From: a virus
Virus record (IMG/VR): IMGVR_UViG_3300049489_000842
Location: 1-64,000 of that record
Direction: 5' to 3' (one strand)
DNA: 64,000 nucleotides
How positions within the stretch are numbered: position 1 is the first letter of the stretch; each line of letters starts with the position of its first letter. Below are positions 8,948-18,511 of the stretch, one piece after another. The notes under the pieces are model-generated. The model had not been told where the DNA came from, did not search any database, and was given only the letters and a program-made list of their open reading frames with translations. Position numbers and translations under genes: made by a program.

Positions 8948-9841
8948 CTATCCTATTTTAGCTTCTATTCTTTGTCTTAACGATGCATTAGCCGGGTTTG
9001 ATAAAAACTTGATTGCTGATGCCAATGAAGGACTTTCGTTTTCTTCACATAAAGTAATCCCATCTTCTAATGAGAAACTTCCATGGACATCTTTTATAAC
9101 TCCAGATAACACTCCTCTGGCTACCAAACTCCTTATTTTATAATCTTTAGTTGTGTAAATATTCACAACTTCTTCCGGCTCATTTTCTACCATTTGCCCT
9201 AACCTACTAATCAACCAAGTGATAGGTGTATCTGCTGCAACTCTGGTTCCTTTTAAATATAAGAACTCTCGTATATGTTGAGGGTTCAATTCAAGCTTTT
9301 CAGCTATCTTATAAGCCTCTTTCTTCACGTTGTATTTAACAACTTCTACATTATCTTCTTCACCCTGGCGAACCATAACAAAGTAATAAGTTGCTTTGTC
9401 ATTTAATTTTAAATCTGCTAAGCTAGGACTTACAGTGTTAGTGTAGGTAAGGAGTATTTTGTATCGTATATAATCGATTGGGTCAAATAACCTCAAATTC
9501 ATTCCTTCTTTTGGAACTGAAAATTCGAACTTATCCCAGAAGTTATTCTGGTCTTTATATAACCCAAGTCCCCCTTTATCATAACCAAGCATTTCCTCTA
9601 AGAACTTTTGCTCTTCAGCATCTAAAACCGGTATGTATTTAAAAGTTTCTTTAGACTTTTTAGGTACAAAATGTTTCGCTGTACCTTCAAGCATTCCTCC
9701 GAAAGCCACATGCTTTACATCTGAAATTGCTCCTCTTTGTTTTTTAATGAACTGAATTTTTACTGTTTCATACGGTAAGGAAAATTCTTCTTTTTCCTTT
9801 ACCTCTACTTCTGATGATTTCACTCCTGCCTTTGTTGTCAT
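8948..9841 (-). CDS. Conserved-type head protein of unknown role
   Basis: The product has 297 residues, is highly charged and has no transmembrane segment. It opens with a Lys/Glu-rich tail (KSSEVEVKEKEEF), continues with a mixed alpha/beta body, and ends in a helical region containing FLSNPANASLRQRIEAK. It directly follows the capsid gene and its terminator and precedes the connector paralogues. That position suits a capsid vertex, decoration or head-completion protein. No named family is recognised. Confidence 0.7.
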   Translation of the reverse strand: MTTKAGVKSSEVEVKEKEEFSLPYETVKIQFIKKQRGAISDVKHVAFGGMLEGTAKHFVPKKSKETFKYIPVLDAEEQKFLEEMLGYDKGGLGLYKDQNNFWDKFEFSVPKEGMNLRLFDPIDYIRYKILLTYTNTVSPSLADLKLNDKATYYFVMVRQGEEDNVEVVKYNVKKEAYKIAEKLELNPQHIREFLYLKGTRVAADTPITWLISRLGQMVENEPEEVVNIYTTKDYKIRSLVARGVLSGVIKDVHGSFSLEDGITLCEENESPSLASAIKFLSNPANASLRQRIEAKIG

Positions 9842-9865
9842 AGTTTATAAAAATTAAAGTTTGTA

Positions 9866-9898
9866 TTAAAAAAGTAAAGGTATAAAAACCTTTACTTT
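9866..9898 (-). terminator. Intrinsic terminator after the major capsid gene
   Basis: A perfect 11-bp inverted repeat AAAGTAAAGGT/ACCTTTACTTT with a 6-nt loop is followed on the minus strand by TTT and an A/T-rich run. It lies between the capsid stop at 9918 and the next gene and would limit read-through from an abundant transcript. Confidence 0.75.
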
Positions 9899-9917
9899 AA
9901 TTATACTTTAAACTTAA

Positions 9918-11414
9918 TTATTCAAGAATCGATGGTAAAATAACAGCTGTTCTGGATGGGTCGATGATGCAAGCACCAAGGTTAGTATACCTTGAGTAGG
10001 TTGCAGAATCTTCCATTGTACCCATATGAGAATTATTTACTTCACCTGTCCAAGGATTTCTAAATCCGGCCATGTATCCGCGAATATCACCAAGTTTGGT
10101 AGCAAGTCTCTTAATATTGGCTTTCTCTTTATTACCAAGATAGAAGATATCCAAACGATAAGATTCAGCTACTCCACCCTCAGGATGTTTAATCTTGTTA
10201 CGAACCTTGTTATCATAAGAGTTATCTACTTCAACCTTAAGAACAATGTTGTTTGGTAACAAGAATTCAGTGAATTGGAAACCGGCTTTTAAAGAATTAG
10301 AATGCAGATCCGAGTTTGCTTTCTCAATGGTTGGAGGGTTGTAAGTAGTTAAGTTGCTCCATCCTGATGCTGTAGTTTGTGCAGCTTTAGAAATTTTAGC
10401 GGCTCCCCTTCTACCTGTACGAATCATGAATTCAGCTACATTTTGTACATCCTCACGACCTTCAATCATGTCAGTCATAACGCTTTCCAATAATCCGATA
10501 GTAATATCGTTTGAGAAGAATACGTTAGATACTTCCATTTGTTCGCGTATACCAGCACCTTGCTTAATATAAAAACCTGATTTACCTAAGTCGGTATATG
10601 ATCCATCTTCGTTACGGTTCGAGCGAGCGAACATATAAGCACGAGATTTTTCACGTTCCCATTGTTTTTCGAATTCCCATTCTGCATATAACATCCATAC
10701 AGGAAATTCTACAACTTTACCATTAGCATCAGTTCCTACAAGATTACCAGCAACTTTACGGTTCATCATATCGCCACCAACTTTTTCTTCCATACGTAAT
10801 GTAGTAAAGCTGTTTCTCATGTCGATAGGAGAAGTGTAGCTTACTCCGCCACCTTTAGTTGAAAGAGAACTTTCAACAGGAGAGAAATCTTTAGAGAAGT
10901 ATTTACCAGGAGTAATCTCTACTGCAGGAACACCAGTCTTAGCTCCATAACCTAAAAGTTTGGTTCTGTAATGCCACCCGTCAGCTTTCTCTAATGGCTC
11001 GCCATTAACTTTGAACTGATAGATTTCATTCTTTTCACCAACGATTACGTTAACATCGCTGAATAATCTGATAGCAAAAACAAGAACAATCTCTATTCCG
11101 TTTTTACCTTGAACAGGATCTCCAGCAACAATAGGAGTACCAGCAGTAACATAAGCATATTCTAACGCAACATTCTTTTCATCATGTCCTGTTAGTTTCC
11201 AAGTAAAGTCATCATCAGTTTCTAGTACCTCTACAGGGTACTTTTCCAACTCAGTTGAAATAGTACGTACACTAGAACCAGCAAGGAACTTAGTGATCGC
11301 ATTTTGAAGTAATTGAGGCTTACCGCCGAATAACAGACCTAGTTGATTCGCGGTTACTAATCCGCTAAAATCTTGAATCTCGGTCATTTGAAATCTACCC
11401 AAATTTTGACTCAT
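9918..11414 (-). CDS. Major capsid protein
   Basis: The 498-residue product lies in the order terminase-portal-scaffold-capsid and has its own terminator, as expected of the most abundant virion protein. It has an N-terminal helical arm (MSQNLGRFQMTEIQDF), a long mixed body and a C-terminal segment with IRGYMAGFRNPWTG and ILPSILE. Its length is close to the roughly 490-500 residues usual for crAss-like capsid proteins. No protease cleavage site is obvious. The HK97-like fold cannot be proved from motifs alone; the call rests on position, size and overall pattern. Confidence 0.85.
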   Translation of the reverse strand: MSQNLGRFQMTEIQDFSGLVTANQLGLLFGGKPQLLQNAITKFLAGSSVRTISTELEKYPVEVLETDDDFTWKLTGHDEKNVALEYAYVTAGTPIVAGDPVQGKNGIEIVLVFAIRLFSDVNVIVGEKNEIYQFKVNGEPLEKADGWHYRTKLLGYGAKTGVPAVEITPGKYFSKDFSPVESSLSTKGGGVSYTSPIDMRNSFTTLRMEEKVGGDMMNRKVAGNLVGTDANGKVVEFPVWMLYAEWEFEKQWEREKSRAYMFARSNRNEDGSYTDLGKSGFYIKQGAGIREQMEVSNVFFSNDITIGLLESVMTDMIEGREDVQNVAEFMIRTGRRGAAKISKAAQTTASGWSNLTTYNPPTIEKANSDLHSNSLKAGFQFTEFLLPNNIVLKVEVDNSYDNKVRNKIKHPEGGVAESYRLDIFYLGNKEKANIKRLATKLGDIRGYMAGFRNPWTGEVNNSHMGTMEDSATYSRYTNLGACIIDPSRTAVILPSILE

Positions 11415-11434
11415 TTTATTTAATTTAAAAAGGT

Positions 11435-12619
11435 TTACACTTTAACAATATCTGGTATATCTAATGAATGACCTCCGCCAAACACTCCGGCTCCAGAACC
11501 GGTACTTAGTACGCCTGAACTTTCTATGGCTTGTTTTAAACCTTTGGCAGCGTTACTTTCTGCGGCCCTTTGCAATCTACCTAGGTTCTTAAATCCATTG
11601 GTTATAGTATAAGCGTAATAAAATCTTTTTTCAAAATCAACAGGATCTGATAGTCTATCCTTAACAACAGCGTTAACTGGAATTCCATCTACCTCATCTA
11701 CTACTTCAGTCATCATTTTGTAAACCCGGTCTTTAAGAACACCATCTACTTTTATTGATCCTAAAGCTAATGACTCATTATAAACAGCATCTTTTAAAGC
11801 AATGATTTGTCTTTCATTTTCTTTCTCTTCTGCTGCTTTTTTGTTCTCGGCTTCTATCCTCTGATTTTCAATGAACTCTTTGTTGTTTTTATGTAAAGTT
11901 ACTTTAGCTAGTAAAGCTTCTTCCACATCTTCTTTAGATTGCTTTAATCTATCAATCTGTTTTGTTATCCTATATTCGTCCCAACCTTGTGCAGATAAAT
12001 CTGCTCTGATTAAAGCTTCTCTTAATTCAGGATCTTCTTTAATATCATGATCCGTTACACTTTCTAATCTTGTCAGAACATCTATTGGACCTTGAACTAC
12101 TTCATGAGGAACTCCTGTTTCTATCGCTTTAAGATAAGTTCTCTGTAACTCAGTAAGTCCGCTGTACTTTAATTCTTCCAAAGACTCCCTTACAGCATTA
12201 GCAAAGTCTTCTGGTGTTTTGATGGAAGAAACGTCTTTAAGCTCCGGCAATGCGCCTTGCTCTATTAAAAGAGCAGCAGCAGCTTCATAGACTGATTTGG
12301 CAGGAGAGTCATTGTTACTAGCTTTGTCATCCCCTTCGCCTCCCGAAGGATCTTCGGTAGACGTTTCTTTATCATCAAAATCATCTAGTAAAGCTACCAA
12401 ATCTTCTGCTTTACCTTTATCCAGTTCGAGCTTTGGTTTTTCAATTACCTGCTCTATCTTTTCTATAGGAGGAGGCAATTGTACTGTATCCTCCGTTTTT
12501 ACTTGCGTTTCCACTTGTTTTTGTTCTTCAGAAATAGGTGGTGTCACCGTACTTCTTGCAGTATTCAGGACTATGTTGTCCAGCATACTTAAGTCTAAAA
12601 GTTGATTTTCCCCTGCCAT
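11435..12619 (-). CDS. Putative scaffolding protein
   Basis: The product has about 394 residues counted from the ATG at 12619. An upstream in-frame GTG at 12640 overlaps a promoter-like TATATTTG, so the ATG is preferred. Residues ~20-110 are acidic and low in complexity (PPPIEKIEQVIEKPK, DDFDDKETSTEDPSGGEGDD). A long coiled-coil-like region (about 205-275, KQSKEDVEEALLAKV...ENKKAAEEKENERQ) follows, and the end is Gly-rich. Location between portal and capsid genes, acidity and coiled coils are typical of phage scaffolds. The identity is inferred. Confidence 0.7.
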   Translation of the reverse strand: MAGENQLLDLSMLDNIVLNTARSTVTPPISEEQKQVETQVKTEDTVQLPPPIEKIEQVIEKPKLELDKGKAEDLVALLDDFDDKETSTEDPSGGEGDDKASNNDSPAKSVYEAAAALLIEQGALPELKDVSSIKTPEDFANAVRESLEELKYSGLTELQRTYLKAIETGVPHEVVQGPIDVLTRLESVTDHDIKEDPELREALIRADLSAQGWDEYRITKQIDRLKQSKEDVEEALLAKVTLHKNNKEFIENQRIEAENKKAAEEKENERQIIALKDAVYNESLALGSIKVDGVLKDRVYKMMTEVVDEVDGIPVNAVVKDRLSDPVDFEKRFYYAYTITNGFKNLGRLQRAAESNAAKGLKQAIESSGVLSTGSGAGVFGGGHSLDIPDIVKV

Positions 12620-12639
12620 TGTATTAAAGTTTATGTACA

Positions 12640-12647
12640 CAAATATA
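12640..12647 (-). promoter_or_regulatory. Bacteroidota-type -7 promoter element before the scaffold/capsid genes
   Basis: The minus strand reads TATATTTG, matching the TAnnTTTG -7 consensus of Bacteroidota promoters. It lies about 20 bp before the ATG at 12619, and the 100-bp gap after the portal stop is otherwise empty. No clear TTTG -33 element was found. Confidence 0.5.
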
Positions 12648-12719
12648 CCATGAAGATTAGTATAAAAATTAAATCATAAACAGTCATGGTATTTTCTGTT
12701 TATGACTCAATAGGTTTTA

Positions 12720-15047
12720 TTATTTCCTGGAAGTTTTTGTTATACTTGCCTTTTTATCAGCTACAATAACCTTCTTATGTTCTATATCTATCTTAGCTTG
12801 TAGCTCCTTGATCCTCATTAATAAGTCATCTTTAGATACAGTCTCATCTAGATCTAATTGCTTATCTGCCATACCAAGTTTCATTTCCTCAATAAGAATT
12901 TTAGTGGCATTATTAGAATCAATCTCATACAATCTTAAATCCTTCTCTTCCTGAGCTAATCTAGATTGTTCCTTAATCTGTTCTTGAGCTATCTTGTTTT
13001 GCTGTTCCTGAGCTTGTGATGCTTGTTGTTGCATATCGTACTCAGCCAATTCAATTTTCCTTCTCTTCTCGATAAGGCTGTCAGAAAACATAATATCCAT
13101 AATTGTACTGAAGCTTCCATTGTTTTGCATAAATGCATGAGCAAATTGATGTAAGTTTTCCTTCATCTCATTAGCTTTCTTAGAAGTAGTAAGGAATATA
13201 CCATATTCACTATCAGCAAACTCATTACCTTCTAAATCCAAAACTTCGGTCGAGAAGTCATTAAGTACAACTTGGGCCAACATTTTATTTCCCCTTAATG
13301 CTACTTTAGCTGTTTCTATTAGAATCTGACAACATTCTAATTTAAACAATTGGTGTTGATAAAATTCGTAATAAGTGTTATTATTACTAGCCATTACGCT
13401 TCTTTCAGTTCCACCTACAGTAGCCGAAGTCTGCACTGCACCTTGTCTTTGAGGAGTTATACCTACTATGTCAGACATTTCTGATTTAATATAGTCTAGT
13501 AAGTTTATTTGTTGCTGGATATAATTCCCGGTATCCATGTCAAGAACTCTATTTGTAGTGTTTAGGTTCCCGGCTAATTTACCAGTTGCTACCCCTTTGT
13601 TTGCCTCTTTAAATCCGTCAGTAAATGCTATACCACCTTTGTATGCATACATCATCCATCTTTCAACTGTCCAGTCTTTAGGTATTTTGGCTAAGTCTAC
13701 TTCAAGGATTTTACCTAGATTCTTTTTGATTCCATCCATTAACCGGTCCCATACAATATCGTACAGGTATTGATAAGGCTTCATTTTTGAAAGGAAAGAA
13801 ACTACTTTACCTTCGGAAATAGAGTTAACGTACCCCACAACTCCTGGATGTCCTTTAGAGGGATTACCTAAAACATTAAACTGAATAGATCGTGGTTCAA
13901 TTCCTACATAGACATCATTACCTATTTTTCTTCCTTGCCACCATTCTTCCACCCATACTTTAGCTACCTTTTCTCCGTAAAGAATGTTTGGAGTATACTC
14001 TTCAGACATAATCCTTTCATACTGATCTCCGGTATCTGGGTTAGTTCCTGTAACAATCTTTATAAGTTTTTGTGATCTCCATAAAGCCGTTAAGTGCCTA
14101 ATGTTACCGTAAATATCCACAGTAGATTTGGTAGTCGAGGCATACCCAGCTTCTCCCATACCAGCTCTTACAATACCATCAACAACTACAGCATCTGGTA
14201 CTATAAAAGATTGTTGAAGTACATCAGTATATCTGGCATCAGAAGATAGTGTATTTGCATTTATCTTATCTACCTGTTCTGGGGTGAGTTTGTCATAATA
14301 ATGATCAATTAACCTCCCCTTTGACCAGTATTCCTCAATAATGATAATGTCAGCATCAGCTATTCTGTTCGAATTACTTGAATACAGAGTATGTACCCTT
14401 TTAGGGTCAAGCTTCCTGGCAACTGGTACACCAGACACAATATCAAACATCATAATCTCTTCGCCATATACAAGCCGGTCAATCATACATTCATTAAACT
14501 TCTCCTCCATCTTTTCCTTAAGAAAGAAGTGGTTGAAAAGTTTAGTTGCATTAACTTCCTTCATATCTTTCCAGGTGTACTTGAAGTACAAATCAAGTTC
14601 TTTTAACTTGGACTTCAACTCTTCATCGGAATATTGTGATTCTAATAAAGCCGTAACCTTCTCATTAATGAGAGTTTTCTTTTGCTCCTGTTTTTCTGAT
14701 ATACTTGTTGGGTCAGTTACCATAATAGAAACATCGAATGGTTCTTTGGCTGCTTCTCCTACAAGCAACTCTATCTTCGGGCGCATGATAGGCTTATGTT
14801 GTATTTTCTTAGGAACAAATGACTTTAGAGTACCATCTGTAGATATTACTTCTATAACATCTTTCATATCCAGTACACCATCATACAACTTACCATTAGT
14901 GTACTTCTCGGCGATAGACCGGCGTACTTCCTGGTCCGTTATAAAAGAAATACCCCCATCTATTTTATCCACACACAACTTTCTCCATTCTTCATTCTTT
15001 TCCTTAAACCTAAGTTTTTGAGGAGGTAATTGTATTATACGTGCCAT
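12720..15047 (-). CDS. Portal protein
   Basis: This 775-residue protein starts 12 bp after the terminase gene. Motifs familiar from crAss-like portals are RPKIELLVGE (about 88-98), a Trp-rich central section (VEEWWQGRKIGND), GITPQRQGAVQTSATVGGTE and a following SVMASNNNTYYEF segment. The C-terminal 100 residues are a Gln/Glu/Lys coiled coil (QQASQAQEQQNKIAQEQ). The dodecameric portal forms the DNA entry vertex and docks the terminase. Family recognition and gene order agree. Confidence 0.9.
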   Translation of the reverse strand: MARIIQLPPQKLRFKEKNEEWRKLCVDKIDGGISFITDQEVRRSIAEKYTNGKLYDGVLDMKDVIEVISTDGTLKSFVPKKIQHKPIMRPKIELLVGEAAKEPFDVSIMVTDPTSISEKQEQKKTLINEKVTALLESQYSDEELKSKLKELDLYFKYTWKDMKEVNATKLFNHFFLKEKMEEKFNECMIDRLVYGEEIMMFDIVSGVPVARKLDPKRVHTLYSSNSNRIADADIIIIEEYWSKGRLIDHYYDKLTPEQVDKINANTLSSDARYTDVLQQSFIVPDAVVVDGIVRAGMGEAGYASTTKSTVDIYGNIRHLTALWRSQKLIKIVTGTNPDTGDQYERIMSEEYTPNILYGEKVAKVWVEEWWQGRKIGNDVYVGIEPRSIQFNVLGNPSKGHPGVVGYVNSISEGKVVSFLSKMKPYQYLYDIVWDRLMDGIKKNLGKILEVDLAKIPKDWTVERWMMYAYKGGIAFTDGFKEANKGVATGKLAGNLNTTNRVLDMDTGNYIQQQINLLDYIKSEMSDIVGITPQRQGAVQTSATVGGTERSVMASNNNTYYEFYQHQLFKLECCQILIETAKVALRGNKMLAQVVLNDFSTEVLDLEGNEFADSEYGIFLTTSKKANEMKENLHQFAHAFMQNNGSFSTIMDIMFSDSLIEKRRKIELAEYDMQQQASQAQEQQNKIAQEQIKEQSRLAQEEKDLRLYEIDSNNATKILIEEMKLGMADKQLDLDETVSKDDLLMRIKELQAKIDIEHKKVIVADKKASITKTSRK

Positions 15048-15059
15048 AATTTACAAGTA

Positions 15060-17228
15060 TTAAAAGTTTATATTCGAAAATTCTTCTGTACTAAATTCAC
15101 CATCTTCGGTGAAAAACTTATCTTTATTATAATCATAATCTTCTTGCTGCTTACCATCCATACCTACTATGGATTTTCGTTTATCCTCTCTTAGAATAAA
15201 CAACATAATCCTGGAAGATACTCTATCAAAGTTACCATCAATATGCCAGGAAATACACTCTCTTATATACCCTATATCTCTGATTTCTTTATAGTTAAAG
15301 TCTTCAGTAATAGGATTTTTATTTAACATCCAGTCAGCTTGTAACGTCCGACCCCATTTATTTATTTGAGCTGTAGGAGGAGTTCCCTTTTTCTTGTTAC
15401 CATATGTTTCTTTTTTAGATGAGTAATCATAATCTTGTAGGATCTCTGGAGTATCACATAAGTAATGTACCAGGTTTTTACCTAGAAGATAAGCATAAAA
15501 CCCTTTCAACTTATTCTCATAATTCAATAGGGCCCCGTAAAAAACAGCAAGCTTTATAGCCTGGTTGTAGTTGTCCTCAGCTTTTCTAAATCTTCCTATC
15601 CACCAAGCAACCTCTTTATCTGTAAATAAGTCCATTATCGCTATTGAAAATAATGATGTACCATAATCATCATCTACAGTATCTACTCCACCTATGTACC
15701 TCCCTGGTATAGGACGGCCATCTATTTTCTTCGGTAAGTTTACAATCTCAACAGCTCCTTCAGTATCTGAACGTTTAACTGGCCATTCTCGTATAGGAGT
15801 AGAATTGAAGGAAGGTTTAAATTCAACTTCATTATAGTTTACCCAGTTAAGGCTTCCAACAAGATGTCCTGAAGTAAAAGTATGCTCTATCGGAGCAATC
15901 TCTGCTAGCCTGTTCTTTAGTTCCTCTACCGGGAACTCCGAACCATGTGTTCTCATTACAGCTTCCTGAGGAGTCAATGGTTCCTCTGCTTTAGACTGTG
16001 CTGCATCTTCTGAACTTGTGCCGGCATACTTTATTTTAAGTCTTCTCTCTATAACTTCCTCTAGAGCCTTAACAACATTTGAATTTCCATCCTTATCATA
16101 ACAGTCTGCGCGATTTAAGTATTCAGGATGGAAGAATCCACATGATTGATCTATAACATTTCTGTCAAAAACATTAGGTATAGCTTTAACTCTATATGCT
16201 GTAGCTTTATAGAATAGTGCTTCCAGCCCTTCAAAATTGGCTCCTTTTTCACCACCAGTTCCGAATGCTATCATTATACCAAACACCCTATTACCATCTT
16301 CGAGAGATTTCTGCGCGATACGCCATGAAGTAAGTATGTTAGGAAATATACCGGCCTCTTCCCAGAGTATTATTTTTCCCCTTTTTCCCCTCGCTTTACC
16401 AGGGGCATTCTTAAGTGTAACACCTACTACTGAAGAAAGGAAACCTCTTTCTGATGGATCTCCAGGCATCTTATACCCGGCAGTCTTCTCCATGATAGTG
16501 TCCTTTACCCTTAACTTCTTCGCAAACCCTATGTGGGCATTAGCAAAGTTTAAGTAAGACCATGCTTTATTAAGTACACCATCTGTGGTTAAGTATTCTG
16601 TATCACTGGCAAATGCATAAGAAGCTTCTCTTCCTACCAACTGATAATTCCTTATAAGCATAGAAGCTGCTTTAAAGGAATATCCACGGCCCCTTGTTTT
16701 TAAAACACTGCAATAGTTTCCTTCATTCTCTGCCTGGTCTACATAATGAAAATACATATAGTCGCCATCAAACATATTAGGGAAGCCGGATACCCTTGAA
16801 GCTTTAACACTTCCATCTTTATTTCTTTTACCGGTAATTACCGATTTAAGAATTGGGCTATAGTTTAGGTAGTAATAGTGATATCCTGTAATCCATTCTC
16901 CATCTGACTTTCTTACATACCCCTCAAGGCATCGCCTTTTCTCCTCATCCCAGAATTTTCTATAAGGACTGTTTATATCTTTAGAAGGATAGGCATCTGT
17001 GTAGTACCCATTTTTCTCAAAAGAAATAGCCGCCTTCCTGAAGTAATCCATATCTTCAAGAATGTGCGGCTTAGTGACATTAACGATTATCCTGCCGGAA
17101 TCGTCCCTTTTTAAATCTTTAGCTCTGGGTCTGTTTTTAGACACCATATAGCTTGCCAATGTAATACTGTCAAGTATACCTTGTAATTCTATATGCTCTT
17201 CAGACCCTTCGGTAAATTTTGTTGTCAT
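15060..17228 (-). CDS. terL: Terminase large subunit
   Basis: The 722-residue packaging ATPase/nuclease has a degenerate Walker A, VLKTRGRGYSFKAA (175-188), like that of crAss-like terminases. Its Walker B is KIILWEEAG (285-293). The C-terminal RNase H-like nuclease contains YIGGVDTVDDDYGTSLFSIA, whose Asp residues are candidate metal ligands. It pumps DNA through the portal encoded next door. The intact ATPase and nuclease motifs and the location 5' of portal make this the firmest virion call. A promoter-like dyad precedes the gene. Confidence 0.95.
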   Translation of the reverse strand: MTTKFTEGSEEHIELQGILDSITLASYMVSKNRPRAKDLKRDDSGRIIVNVTKPHILEDMDYFRKAAISFEKNGYYTDAYPSKDINSPYRKFWDEEKRRCLEGYVRKSDGEWITGYHYYYLNYSPILKSVITGKRNKDGSVKASRVSGFPNMFDGDYMYFHYVDQAENEGNYCSVLKTRGRGYSFKAASMLIRNYQLVGREASYAFASDTEYLTTDGVLNKAWSYLNFANAHIGFAKKLRVKDTIMEKTAGYKMPGDPSERGFLSSVVGVTLKNAPGKARGKRGKIILWEEAGIFPNILTSWRIAQKSLEDGNRVFGIMIAFGTGGEKGANFEGLEALFYKATAYRVKAIPNVFDRNVIDQSCGFFHPEYLNRADCYDKDGNSNVVKALEEVIERRLKIKYAGTSSEDAAQSKAEEPLTPQEAVMRTHGSEFPVEELKNRLAEIAPIEHTFTSGHLVGSLNWVNYNEVEFKPSFNSTPIREWPVKRSDTEGAVEIVNLPKKIDGRPIPGRYIGGVDTVDDDYGTSLFSIAIMDLFTDKEVAWWIGRFRKAEDNYNQAIKLAVFYGALLNYENKLKGFYAYLLGKNLVHYLCDTPEILQDYDYSSKKETYGNKKKGTPPTAQINKWGRTLQADWMLNKNPITEDFNYKEIRDIGYIRECISWHIDGNFDRVSSRIMLFILREDKRKSIVGMDGKQQEDYDYNKDKFFTEDGEFSTEEFSNINF

Positions 17229-17229
17229 T

Positions 17230-17254
17230 TACATTTGTATTTCGTACAAATGTA
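17230..17254 (-). promoter_or_regulatory. Promoter element within a 25-bp dyad upstream of the terminase gene
   Basis: TACATTTGTA (17230-17239) and TACAAATGTA (17245-17254) form a perfect 10-bp inverted repeat with a 5-bp centre. Read on the minus strand, the distal arm supplies TACATTTG, a match to the TAnnTTTG -7 element, about 19 bp before the terminase ATG. The dyad could be an operator overlapping a late promoter. Confidence 0.55.
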
Positions 17255-17262
17255 ATGAAATT

Positions 17263-18201
17263 TTAATCTTTGAACAAAACACTTAAATCTTTCAGTACAA
17301 ATCCGGCAGCACCTTTATGTCCTCCTCCTCCAAATTGTTTAGCTATAACGGAGCAATCAACCAAGCCATTATCATTATATAGTGAGAAATGCCATAAGTC
17401 ATTAGCATAGTGGAAACATGCTGCTCCATCATACCCTTCTTTGTGATAGTCTATTCCAAAGTTAATTGGGTTAAAGCGTTCTTTGTTGATGCAGATGAAT
17501 TTGTATTGCTTAAAATCTTTTGCAAACCCAATTTTATCATAATGTATATTATCGAATATTATTTCAAATCCATTTTTATAACTTTGTTTAGCTTCTGTGC
17601 AAAGGTATTGATAAATGGATTTGCCCTTTTCATAAATCATTTGTGTACTATAATCAGCGGTTGTAATAGATGTGTGTAACTCTTCATATGCTTCCTCATA
17701 ATTACTAATTACACTTCTAGCTCCATATTGAAACTCCAATACTTTAGTTTCTTCCTCAGTTCCTTTATGACCGAAACAATCATACCTTCCAAGTAATCTA
17801 ACTATTTCTGGCATTGGTTCATCAGGAAAGAAGTATTTCCATGTTAATTCGCAAGCTGAAAATTTAGTATCTCTTAGTCCTTTATAGTAAGCTTTATGAG
17901 AATCTAAGTAACTATCTATTGCAGATTTGTGATGATCTATCCAAATCAGTTGATTGTTCATTGCTAACATATCTTCTAATGGAAAGCTAATGTCACACAT
18001 TACTACTTTGTCATACCCTGATAAATCTGGAATAGGTTGGCCGTAGTTGTAACCTAGGAAATCTAGAGTATCCACATCTTTTCTGAACAGGAATATTCCT
18101 GGTTGTACTTCTTGTTTTTCAGTTTCAAACCAATATTTAACTATTGCTGCAGACATCCAGCCATCCAAATCTACGCTATGATATACACATACTGTTTTCA
18201 T
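17263..18201 (-). CDS. DHH-family phosphoesterase
   Basis: The 312-residue protein has the DHH domain ligand motifs DLDG (11-14) and IDHHKS (88-93), and an N-terminal catalytic core followed by a DHHA1 domain ending in QFGGGGHKGAAGF (about 290-302). The family hydrolyses phosphodiester bonds in cyclic dinucleotides, nanoRNA or single-stranded DNA (RecJ, NrnA, GdpP). The first motif has Leu where most members have His or Ala. It is inserted between small packaging-region genes and the terminase. The substrate is unknown; degradation of a host signal nucleotide is a possibility, not shown. Confidence 0.85.
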   Translation of the reverse strand: MKTVCVYHSVDLDGWMSAAIVKYWFETEKQEVQPGIFLFRKDVDTLDFLGYNYGQPIPDLSGYDKVVMCDISFPLEDMLAMNNQLIWIDHHKSAIDSYLDSHKAYYKGLRDTKFSACELTWKYFFPDEPMPEIVRLLGRYDCFGHKGTEEETKVLEFQYGARSVISNYEEAYEELHTSITTADYSTQMIYEKGKSIYQYLCTEAKQSYKNGFEIIFDNIHYDKIGFAKDFKQYKFICINKERFNPINFGIDYHKEGYDGAACFHYANDLWHFSLYNDNGLVDCSVIAKQFGGGGHKGAAGFVLKDLSVLFKD

Positions 18202-18205
18202 AATA

Positions 18206-18511
18206 TTATTTTAGTTGTTTTATAAATTGATGTAATAAAAGGGAGAAACTCTGTACGAAAGTTTCATTTGAGTTTAATCTTTCTTCACCTAATTCCGTAA
18301 GAATTACGTGGACAAGTTCATGGTAAAATGTCTGCTCTAATTGATCCGCCGGTATATCAAATCCCTGATACTTCAAAGCTAATTTTATTTTACCGAGCAT
18401 TGCATAGGAACGTCCTAAACCTGTATCATCTATAGATTCTACCAGTTCTACTGTATAGTCCTTACCCCCAAGTTTAAACTCTAAAGGCAATACATTTATG
18501 TTCTTATCCAT
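18206..18511 (-). CDS. Small HExxH putative metallopeptidase
   Basis: The start was placed at the ATG at 18511 (MDKNINVLPLEF), which overlaps the previous stop by 8 bp, giving 101 residues. The zinc-binding motif HELVHVIL lies at about residues 65-72, with a later Glu/Asn-rich segment (NSNETFVQSFS) that could give the third ligand. The rest is short strands and one helix, like minimal SprT/Wss-type proteases. It may process a virion protein or act on a host target. The motif is clear; activity is not proven. Confidence 0.65.
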   Translation of the reverse strand: MDKNINVLPLEFKLGGKDYTVELVESIDDTGLGRSYAMLGKIKLALKYQGFDIPADQLEQTFYHELVHVILTELGEERLNSNETFVQSFSLLLHQFIKQLK

